64,000 bases of DNA from Eubacterium_G segne. Its GTDB lineage: Bacteria > Bacillota > Clostridia > Lachnospirales > Lachnospiraceae. Below the pieces are notes generated by a model. It was not told the origin of the DNA. It searched no databases and was given only the letters and a program-made list of their open reading frames with translations. Shown piece by piece: positions 41,507 to 51,100 of this stretch (positions are counted from its first letter, which is position 1; every line of letters starts with the position of its first letter). The DNA lies in NCBI RefSeq assembly GCF_014287775.1, contig NZ_JACOOZ010000011.1:42229-106228 (forward strand), read 5' to 3'. Both the position numbers and the translations under genes were made by a program.

Positions 41507-42208
41507 TTATTCCTGAATGCAATTATCTATATCATCTTGTTCTAATTCATAAACAACTTTCTCCCCAGCTGAAGCAACATCACTATCTGATAAATTACGA
41601 ATGTATTTATCATCATATTCTTCTTCAAATATACCCTGATATAATCCTACTGGATTGTATTTTTTTAATTTCTTATTATATGTTGCAAAAACAATATATG
41701 TTTCCCCCGTCTTCATAGACGAAATACCATTAACTTTCATATCAATAACTTTTTCATTTATCTCTTTTTGTTTAAACTCATTTTCCCCAATCATTGAATC
41801 TTTAGCATCCACTTGTTCTAAATATTCTGCGCAAGTAATGGTTCCCCCAAGAGATTCAAGATGAATCACGTCTGGCATATTATCTCCCTTGTATATTTCC
41901 TCAATTTTCACCTCATAGTCCGTGTAAATACTTGATCCAGTTTTTACAAAAGCTTCTTGTCCAATAACATTACATTTAATTATAATATCAGCACTATCAC
42001 ACAATTTGGGAACATCATTGTATATTTCTTCCATATCGCATTTACATTCTAATTCTACCAATATATTTTCATCGTTTGCTTCGACTTTAGAATCATTGTC
42101 ATCAATATTTCCTTCATTGTTATTTATTAACTTTTCATTATTATAACAAACAAATGATGTACACATAACAATTCCTACCACAAACATTATCATTCGCTTA
42201 AGTTTCAT
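41507..42208 (-). CDS. Secreted protein, unknown (paralogue of previous gene)
   Basis: A 233-residue protein with a hydrophobic N-terminus (MIMFVVGIVMCTSFVC) that may be a signal peptide or lipobox, then an acidic, asparagine-rich linker (about residues 24-50) and a domain with CDSADIIIKCNVIGQEAFV, YTDYEVKIEEIYKGDN, HLESLGGTI and KTGETYIVFATYNKK. The last two match the pattern of small secreted OB-like or cystatin-like domains, but no family name is certain. Five cysteines are present in the mature region. It begins 26 bases after the metalloprotease stop, in the same operon. Confidence 0.6.
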   Translation of the reverse strand: MKLKRMIMFVVGIVMCTSFVCYNNEKLINNNEGNIDDNDSKVEANDENILVELECKCDMEEIYNDVPKLCDSADIIIKCNVIGQEAFVKTGSSIYTDYEVKIEEIYKGDNMPDVIHLESLGGTITCAEYLEQVDAKDSMIGENEFKQKEINEKVIDMKVNGISSMKTGETYIVFATYNKKLKKYNPVGLYQGIFEEEYDDKYIRNLSDSDVASAGEKVVYELEQDDIDNCIQE

Positions 42209-42234
42209 ATTATCTTATCTCCCATCTAATCATC

Positions 42235-42882
42235 TTATTTATACAATTTTTTTATGCCTTCAAAATCACACGATTGTACACTTGTTACAGATCTCCCATA
42301 AGCTGCTTGGCACATAATTGACTTTTTATTTGTATTATTTTCATCCAATCCAAAACAATGCCCTATCTCATGTGCATATACCGCAATAATTTTTTTTCTA
42401 TCTTTTTTCTCTAATCCATTATCTAAATTATAGTATATCTGACCATATTTCCAGTTTGATTCATCAGGATCAACACTCGAAAACCAACTCTTTCTAAATA
42501 CTGTATATGCGTTATATCCCGATTCTTTTCCATCATATGAGCCATATATGTCCACAACACTTTCTGGTCTTTTCGATGTTATATAAAAATTAATATAGCT
42601 TGCGTTGTTTGTCCAATTTAACATTGCATCTTTAGCACAGTTATACATAAACCCACTTAAACCAGATGATATCCAATAACGTTTCTGATCCTTTTTACTT
42701 TTTCCAACTCCACCCTCAAGATGGTGTTTGTCCTTAAAATACACATATTGTTTTGGCTTTGATTTTGAACTTGTTGCCGCTTCAATATTTACTATAGAAT
42801 GAGATGATATCGTTATTAAAATTGCCAAAGTAACAATTAATATCCTACTTTCTATCCTCAACTTACCGTTTAAACTCTTCAT
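42235..42882 (-). CDS. Secreted zinc metalloprotease of matrixin (M10) type
   Basis: A 215-residue secreted protease. A signal peptide (SRILIVTLAILITISSH) is followed by a short linker and a catalytic domain. The zinc motif is VYAHEIGHCFGLDEN near residues 175-189, matching HExxHxxGxxD/H with aspartate as third ligand, and the Met-turn is KSIMCQAAYG near residue 196. There is no long propeptide with a cysteine switch. Its substrate is unknown; in gut Clostridia such enzymes may cut host or self surface proteins. Predicted LytTR sites lie 75-103 bases upstream, and the gene heads an operon of secreted proteins, so it is probably regulated by the adjacent two-component system. Confidence 0.85.
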   Translation of the reverse strand: MKSLNGKLRIESRILIVTLAILITISSHSIVNIEAATSSKSKPKQYVYFKDKHHLEGGVGKSKKDQKRYWISSGLSGFMYNCAKDAMLNWTNNASYINFYITSKRPESVVDIYGSYDGKESGYNAYTVFRKSWFSSVDPDESNWKYGQIYYNLDNGLEKKDRKKIIAVYAHEIGHCFGLDENNTNKKSIMCQAAYGRSVTSVQSCDFEGIKKLYK

Positions 42883-42956
42883 CTTAAAGCCTCTCTTTCT
42901 TTATTCTTAACATCCACAGTCTATATTATTTCTTTTATCCTTTCCATAACTTTTCG

Positions 42957-42985
42957 ACGAACGGTCTATTTTTTCGACAAACGGT
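42957..42985 (-). promoter_or_regulatory. Two LytTR-type binding sites before the metalloprotease operon
   Basis: On the minus strand ACCGTTTGT at 42985-42977 and ACCGTTCGT at 42965-42957 are direct repeats, both matching the published LytTR half-site [TA][AC][CA]GTTN[AG][TG]. They are 20 bases apart start to start, about two helical turns; the spacer is 11 bases against the usual 12-13. The first site overlaps the last codons of the kinase gene. A TATAGA about 31 bases further downstream could be the -10 box. Confidence 0.7.
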
Positions 42986-44255
42986 CATTTTTTATTTGTA
43001 TTTCTGAATAAAACATATTATTCTCTACTTTACATAGAAAATTTCCATCATACTTTTTAACTGTCTTTTTTATATTTTTTATTCCAAATCCATGGTTTCT
43101 TTTGTCTTGTTTATCTGTTTGAAATCCACTGTACTTTGTAAAACATGTATTCTCAACAATTATATATGTATAATATTTTCCACTTTTTATATTAAAATTA
43201 ATTAATTTCTCACATTTTTTGTTTATCTTTTTTATTCCCTCAACCGCATTAGACAAAAGATTTGATACCATTATACATAAATCTCTATCCTCAATATTGA
43301 TTGTTTCCGAAATATAACCTTTAACATTAATACTGCAATTATCTTTAACTGGAATTAGGTAATGATTCAACAATATATTTACTACCTCATTTCCAACATC
43401 ATAATTATAATTGCTGATTAAATCTAATTCATGTAAGGATTCTGCCACGTATTTATCTAGTGCCTGATATTCCTTCCGCTCCACATAAGATTTAATCTGC
43501 ATTAATTCTGCCATAATATCATGCCTAAACTGCCGTGTTTTCCCTTCCTTATTTAATAACATTTCAAAATATTCTTTTTGCAATTCTCCGTATTCACTTA
43601 AATGTTTAGACCTCTTATAATACTTTTGCTTGGCATTCATAGAATATATCATTATTAACACCATTGTTAAAATAATAATTCCACCTACAATTGCTAATCC
43701 AATTGCGACATGAGGGTACCGTATGTCTGCTGCTTCCTGTATTATATATGTAAAATATACAAACATTATAACAATTGTAAACATTACAATAGATAGCAAT
43801 GCGTTTATTTTTTTCGGTAATATAAAGGCTTCTCTATCTAATTTTTTCCCAATAATTTCATAAAATCCCCATATTAAAATAACAGTAAGTATAATAGAAA
43901 AAATACCACTTTGATCGTCATTCATTTTTGTGCATGAATCTATGAAAAAACCAAATATACTCTCAATAATTGACAACAATGGAAATGTGAAGAAAAAGGT
44001 GTTTAACATCTCTCCCCATTTTATTTTATAGATTAGCATAACATGTATAAATGACTCCATTGCCGTTATGCATAAAAATATTAATCCGGATTTTTCAGAC
44101 ATACATTGTATAACCATTGCAATAATATCCCCAATTGCTAAACATATATAAATCTTTTTGTTTCTATTTAACTCTCTTTTTCCCAAAAACACGTAATAAA
44201 AAGAAAGATATTCCGCAACTATTATCAGACATGCTGCTACATTAATCCACTGCAT
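42966..44255 (-). CDS. Sensor histidine kinase of the GHKL (AgrC-like) type
   Basis: A 429-residue membrane kinase. About six to seven transmembrane segments fill residues 1-205, with no extracellular domain, as in AgrC-type peptide sensors. The likely phospho-acceptor is the histidine in QFRHDIMAEL near residue 245, and the GHKL ATPase domain follows with the N-box LLSNAVEGIKKI near 330-341 and the G-box NHGFGIKNIKKTVKKYDG near 394-411. The start at 44255 has GGGAAGGG upstream and lies 4 bases after the regulator stop; a longer frame from 44288 would overlap the regulator. No AgrB/AgrD genes are nearby, so the signal is unknown. Confidence 0.88.
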   Translation of the reverse strand: MQWINVAACLIIVAEYLSFYYVFLGKRELNRNKKIYICLAIGDIIAMVIQCMSEKSGLIFLCITAMESFIHVMLIYKIKWGEMLNTFFFTFPLLSIIESIFGFFIDSCTKMNDDQSGIFSIILTVILIWGFYEIIGKKLDREAFILPKKINALLSIVMFTIVIMFVYFTYIIQEAADIRYPHVAIGLAIVGGIIILTMVLIMIYSMNAKQKYYKRSKHLSEYGELQKEYFEMLLNKEGKTRQFRHDIMAELMQIKSYVERKEYQALDKYVAESLHELDLISNYNYDVGNEVVNILLNHYLIPVKDNCSINVKGYISETINIEDRDLCIMVSNLLSNAVEGIKKINKKCEKLINFNIKSGKYYTYIIVENTCFTKYSGFQTDKQDKRNHGFGIKNIKKTVKKYDGNFLCKVENNMFYSEIQIKNDRLSKK

Positions 44256-44259
44256 ATTT

Positions 44260-44970
44260 TTACCCTTCCCAATTTTTATCAAATTCAATTATTTTTTGAT
44301 GTACCTCTTTATATTTTCTTCGTGAAACAGGTATCCTTCTCCCACCATTTACATATAGCCATTCTTTATCCATATCTAAAACATATAATAAATTAACAAT
44401 TTTACTTCTGTGTGTCTGTACGAAGATTCTTTGGTCCAATTTTTCCATAAATATTTTTAACGATTCATTTATCTCAAAATCGGTTTTATAAGTATAAATT
44501 TTTAAATAATCTTTTTTTGACTCTATATATTTTATTTCTCGTTGAGATATTGTACATTTTTCACCGTTATTAGATACTTCAATTAACCCACTTCCTGCCA
44601 AAGAATATATTACGGCACTTAGTGCCTCATAAAATTCCTTTTCATCAACAGGCTTTGTAACAAATCTTTTTGCTCCTATTTTAAAAGCATCTTTAAACCT
44701 TTCTCGTTTACTGCTAAGCATTATTATTTGGGGATTATAGCCATTTTTCAATAGTATCCGTGCTGCTTCAATGCCATCTTTATCAGGCATGTCGATATCC
44801 AGCATTAGCACATCGTACTCAATACTAAAACTTATAAGTTCCTCACCATTATAGCAATGAAAAACCTTAAACACATATTCATTTGTTTTATCATAAGTTT
44901 TAATTAACTCTTCTACTTTTTGATGTATCAATTCTTCATCATCACAAACCAAAACCCTGATTTCCTGCAT
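44260..44970 (-). CDS. LytTR-family response regulator
   Basis: A 236-residue two-domain regulator. The receiver domain (residues 1-120) has the acidic pair DDEE near residue 10, the phospho-acceptor aspartate in DVLMLDIDMPDKDGIEAAR near 56-60, and the conserved lysine in FVTKPVDEKEF near 105-110. The LytTR DNA-binding domain (about 135-235) has REIKYIESKKDYLKIYT, QRIFVQTHRSKIVNLLYVL and RRIPVSRRKYKEV, all typical. It is transcribed just before its kinase, and matching direct-repeat sites lie after the kinase gene, so it very likely activates the metalloprotease operon. Confidence 0.93.
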   Translation of the reverse strand: MQEIRVLVCDDEELIHQKVEELIKTYDKTNEYVFKVFHCYNGEELISFSIEYDVLMLDIDMPDKDGIEAARILLKNGYNPQIIMLSSKRERFKDAFKIGAKRFVTKPVDEKEFYEALSAVIYSLAGSGLIEVSNNGEKCTISQREIKYIESKKDYLKIYTYKTDFEINESLKIFMEKLDQRIFVQTHRSKIVNLLYVLDMDKEWLYVNGGRRIPVSRRKYKEVHQKIIEFDKNWEG

Positions 44971-45069
44971 TCTTCAACTCCTCTTCCGTATAAAAACTTT
45001 TCATTCCACAATATATTACCATACATTTTATATCCTGTGGTAATTTTTTACAAAAAACAGGCACAGAAA

Positions 45070-45117
45070 AACAGGCTCTCCTGCCAACAACCTCAGTCAT
45101 TAGCAAGAAAGCCTGTT
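45070..45117 (-). terminator. Terminator after the GH81 gene
   Basis: On the minus strand AACAGGCTTTCTTGC pairs with GCAGGAGAGCCTGTT over 15 bp including wobble pairs, with an 18-base loop and a TTTCTG tail. It lies 37 bases past the GH81 stop. Confidence 0.8.
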
Positions 45118-45153
45118 ATTTATACCGTTGCCCTGTGTAGGCAATATTCTGTT

Positions 45154-48100
45154 TTACTGTGCCAGAGTTACTATTTCACTCCATTCAAATTCCAGTTTTT
45201 TGTAATCTTTATTTACCACTGATAAAATCTTATCGTAAATAAAATTATATCCCTCAAGAGAATTCATCTTTTTATTCTGATAAATGTAATCAGCAATTTC
45301 ATAAATTGAAAACTCACTTATTGTACTGTATACATAAGTTCCATCTTCAAGAATTGCATATGCCCTTATTTTATATCCTGCTGTAAGGGCTGTGGCATTT
45401 GTGTTACCAAAGGACATTGTTCTTACATAATTTGTGCATGTAGCTGAACCTCCCAGATTGGTTGGAAGCGTACCCTCAGCTGTTGACTGATAATGAATAA
45501 CTTTGTTGCTTGAAGAATCAATAATCATATCATCATCTGTAACACCTGTACTTTGGTTATTTATGGTTGCGAGACCGTATATAAATCCCCAGCCTGTAAC
45601 TTTCTTACCGTTTATTTCCGGTTCAACTGCTGCAAGAACCCTGAAACCACCTTCCTTGTTAAATGCCTTATCACTTATCTGGTATCCTAAAACTTCAATA
45701 TCATCACTTACTACAATTGTATTATCTTCATATAATTTTGCATTCTTTTCCGTGCTTAAAATTGCAACTTCACATATCTGAATACCATATGTCGGTGTTG
45801 TAGGATAACATACCTTGACATATCTTACTGCCCCGGTGTTACCTGAAACATCAGTAGCAACGCAATTGTCACTGTCTAAATCATTTGCAGTAATTGTCTT
45901 TGAAGTATAAATAGTTTTGAAGTTCTCTCCGTCTTCAGAATACTGAATATTATATGTCCTGCCAACTACAGTATCATTATCATTATTGTCTTTGTACTGT
46001 ACCAAAACTTCATCAATGGTAGATGCGTCATATTTAGCTCCTAAGTCAATAGTTATATAACTTTCTCCTGAATATCCCCATCCACTTGATATGGCACAAT
46101 GAGTTCCTCCTGTTGTGAGTTTTCCATCTGTAACACAGTTTTCGTCACCTTCAGCTACTCCCGGGCTTATTTCAAAACTCTTATTAAGTGCCACATTGCA
46201 CTTGGTACTTGATACCATTTCCTGATTTGTTGCTGCCGGCCCTACAGTTACGTGACATACTGCCTTATGTTCTCCCACCTTAACTGTAATATCAACTTCA
46301 CCTTCATTTTTAGCTGTAACTGTTCCTGCATTACTTACAGTTGCAATTTTTTCATTGCTTGAGCTCCATACAGCTGTTGTGTCGTCAGTAGTATCTGCCG
46401 GATTAATCTTAAGCTCTAATGTTTCCGAAGTTTTCTTCTTCATTGTATAAGTTTCCGGAATGCTGATAGAGGTAATGTGTACCGGTTCCATAACTGTAAT
46501 CTGACATTCTGCCACCTTTCCACTTGGTGTAGTTGCCGTAACCTTTGTAGTTCCCGGATTTTTACCTGTAATCTTTCCTTCTTCATTTACAGTAACAATT
46601 CCTGTATCTTCACTTTTCCATGTAACTGTTTCGTCACTTAATGCTGCTAACTGCATTACTCTTCTAATTGCGATTTTAACTGATGAAGGATTAATTGAAA
46701 TTGTTCCCGCAATTATAATATCCGATTCTGTTACATCAGATAAAATCATTCCTTTTCTATAAGTAACTGCCTTAACTATAGTTGACTTATTAACCTTTAT
46801 TGGTTCAACATATGTAGCTGAATCCTCTGTTGGTGTTGAGCCGTCTAATGTATATTTAACTTCGGCACCCTTTACTGCCGTTGACATTGTAATAGTCTGT
46901 TCACCTGTATATTTTCCACTAACCGGTGAAACTATAGGTGCATTAGCCTTTAAGGCTCCATATACTTCCATCTCGTAAATTGAGTATCCGTACCGGGTTC
47001 CTCTCTTAACACCCTGCATTCTTACATACTGTGCCTTAACTGCTGCAAAGCTTGATGTGATTTCTCCCACCTGTCCGCTTTCTGTTGCAACTGTAGTCCA
47101 GTTTTCTCCATCTACAGAAACCTGAATCTGATATTTTTCCGCATAAGCTGTTTCCCATGTAATTTTTACTGTATTAACAGCCTGAACACTTCCCAAGTCT
47201 ACCTGTAAATATTCATCATCTGCTGACTGTGCCTGCCATCTTGTGCTTCCATCTCCGTCAACTGCCAGTTCTGCCTTTGCCGCACCATCCTCTGATGATG
47301 CAGTAGCCGTCTTTCTCAATGCAAGATTATTGCTGCTTTGTACTGTATCTCCGTTGATTTTTATTGATGCTGATGCATAAGCAGAATCTATTGAACCGCT
47401 TTTAACTGCAATGGCTTTCAGTACAGTGTCACTTGATACCAATATTTTTCCATTGTACCGGTTAGAAGCTGTAGTTGGAACTGTTCCATCTGTTGTGTAA
47501 TAAATCTCTGTTCCTTCATCTGATGAAAGTTCAACAAACTGTGTATCGTCAAAGTTCTTTGTTCCTGTTATATTGTCAGCCACTTTTCCATCAGCAATTG
47601 CTGTTGCCTTAATTACCGGTGTACTTACCTGAGAAATAGCAAATTCCTCTTTTGTGTTAATTTCAAATGCTACAGTAGCCTTTGAACCTACAGTGGCTGT
47701 TCCCACCTTTGTTCCGTCAGCCTTCTTTACGGCAACTGTCTGGGTAACTGATGTAGGATTCCAAACCTCTGCTGTGTACGCCCCGTCTTTAACATATACG
47801 GAACCCTGAATATTTCCAACTACCATGTAGTCATTTGTTCTGTGACCGATAGAATCCATTGCTGAAATAAACCATAATGTATTTGCCCTGTCTTCTACCT
47901 GAACCTTTGAAACATTTGCCTCAAATTTGTCATAGGCACGCTTTGCATCTGTCTGTGAAAGATACGGCCATGTAATATGCTGCCATCCATTGTCCGGTGT
48001 TGCATACTCATCATCATCTGTTATATTTCCCAGTCTCTTTTCTATACTGATTGCGTATGCAGTATCATCTTCCAGACCTTTATAGATTTTTGCACATTTT

Positions 48101-51100
48101 GTCTGATTCATGCCATAGTTTGTAAGGTACTCCGAAACAGGAAGCCACTGAATACCGTATACATATACCGGCTGTCCTCCAAAATATGTACCATATCCCA
48201 TTGATGCACCATATATCTGACCTGCTGCCTGGAAAGGATAATCCGGCAACCAGTTATCTTCGTCATAATCAAACCAGTATTGCTCAATTGCATCCATTTC
48301 AGTAGTAAATCCATAAGCACCTGCATCTATGTATGTTTTATTCTGAGTTGCCTCGCCCCAAAGGTACATTCCAACCCAGCTAAACAATGCTTCTGAAGCT
48401 GATTCCTGGTTGTTACCTGAATCGCTGTCTCCATATCCTCCTGCCCATGAATGTCCTGAATACTGGTCAAAAGCCCTGAACTTGCAGAACATGTTTCCGT
48501 CATCTTCCGGGTCTTTTGGATCAGCATAATCTCTTACCAAAAGTTCAATCATGTCTCTGTAATCATTTAAGAACTCTTTATCGTAGGTAGCCAGAACTGC
48601 TGCACCAAACATAAAATATCCGTATGTGAAATGGTGGTCACATATTGCGGCGTTTGCGCCGTAAGCACTGTCAGGATAGTAAATTGTTCCCCAATCCTTA
48701 TTATATATAAGGTAGCATCTGTCATCCGGCCCGTCATAGTTAAACCAGTCAACCATAATGCTCTTTAATTTAGCCAGTAACTTTTCCTTAATTTCCGTTT
48801 CACCTAACTGGTCTGCCATTATTGCACTAATTGCCAACGGATGTACATTTTTACCTTCCCAATATGCATCTGATACAGGAGCGGTATTTACCTTAGACGC
48901 AACTACCTGATTTAAGTAGTCAATCATTTCCTCTGTATCCATCATGTCACTGTCAGGCTTTGCAAAAGTTGGAAGCAAGCCTGAAAACTGCTGGGTTGTA
49001 CTATATGTATTAGCCCAGATTGACTTCATATTGCCTCTGATTGATGTATATGTAGCCACCGGTGAATCTGCTGCAGTGCTGTGTTTCCACTGATGTGGGA
49101 ATAAGCAATGCATAGTTTCATTGGAAAATCCTGCTCTCTTTAAATCTGTTGAAGCAGTATATATAGTTGTAATTTTTGAATTATCATGGTTATACTCGTA
49201 ATCTACAGTAGTATCTGTAACAAAAGCATATCCATGCTTATAATATCCATCAATATTTTTTAAATCCGTCATTGCGGCAACAGACATATAATTATCAGCC
49301 TTTGATGGGAAAGTAACCTTAACCTTATAATTTGATTTTCCAATCATTACTTTAAATGTTGTGCCTGCCGGAACGTTTACCTCAAAGTATGAGCCTTCAT
49401 TGCCTGCTTTTGTATTTTCCTTATCAAAAGACTTAAAAGCAATGTGATCTGTTGTTATTGTGTCCCCTTTATTTCCAAGAATTGTATTTCCGTTTCCGTC
49501 ATAAAATTCCTGAATGCTGCTTCCACTTATAAATGCAACTGTGTTATTGCAAAATTCATTGAAAATATATGGTGAACCCTTTACTATTGTTGATTTCATC
49601 TGAACTGCATCTTCATCTGTAAGTCCCAGTTCAACTGAATAATCTCCATAATTTTCTACTCTGTCATATCCTGTTTCTGTATCAAAATTCTCCGGTGAAA
49701 TATAGAAATCTCTTTCTGTCTCTGTACTTTGATCTGTTCCCAAATCATTTTCAGTTCTTGTTCCTACCCATCCTGATGTTGCCAGCAAAATTCCCAGACC
49801 TTTAGTTGAAAAACTTGCTTTTAAAGGTGTTGAACATAATAAACTGCTGTACTTCTGAACAAGGGCAGATGACCACCAGCTGTTAGAATCTATAGGTGTT
49901 TTAATATTGTCTTCATTAACAAATGTAGGGAGCTTGTTCTTTTCATTGTACATTTCTCCCGTTACATAAGTTCCCTTGCCTGATGCACTTTTTAAAATTT
50001 CCTGTTTTGGAAGTTCTGTAATTGTTTCATTTGTCTTGCTGTCACCTTCTACATATTCATACACTGACAACTCTGAAATACCAAAGCCACTTCCGCTTTC
50101 TACCTTTGTATATCCTAATACCTTTACATATCTTACATTTTGCTGATACATAGTGCAGTTATCCACCATATATGCGTATCCCTTTTGAACACGGTGAACT
50201 GTTTTCCAGTCTTTTCCGTCTGAAGATACCAGAACGTCATATATTTTTCCTGCATCTGCATTCCAATTTACAATAACTCTTCCTATTGTGTATGCCTGTC
50301 CCAAATCAACGGTAAGCCACTGGTCTGTACCCTGATAAGATGTAAATGATGTTTCTGTATTTCCGTCTACTGCATTTTCAGCCTTAACATTATTATATGC
50401 ACTTTCCATTATATTTCCGTCTTCATCCTTCATCCACCACTCATCTCTTATTCCTGAACATGTAACTGTCTTATTAAGAGCAAGGTTTTTGCCATAATTT
50501 GAAGGACGTTTTCTTGCGCCGTTAGTTCCATAAACCTGAAATTCATACATTGAACATCCATAGGCTTCCATGGCTCTTTCATTTACTACCATTCTTACAT
50601 ATCTTGCCTGCTTCTGTTCTGCTGAAAGCTCATCAAAGGTAATTGTGTCTTCATACTTGTTTTTGCCTTCTTTAGTTGTCTCCTCAACTGTTGTAGCTTC
50701 CTCCGTAAATTCCCCTTCTATTGTTCCTTCTCCTAAAACCTGCTTTGTTTCTTTATCCAAAGCATAAACCATAAGCTTATGTTTTCCTGCGGAAAGAACA
50801 ATCTGTCCCTGATTTACATTATGACCGGTAAAACTATATCCGTCCGGCGCCTTGGCAATATTTTCTTCACTGTCAACGCAAACCTTATATATTGCTCCGT
50901 CCACAGAATCCCAGTTTGCCTGAATTGTGGCATATCCCTTTTCAACCTTTTGAACTGAATATGTAATTTTCAGCCCTGTAGTTTCTCCTGGTTTAGTTGT
51001 TTTTCCCTTTGTATATACTGTAGTCCAGTTTTCTTCATCATCTGAAAACTGGATTTCATATGACTTTGCATATGCGGCTTCCCAATGTATAAACAAATGG

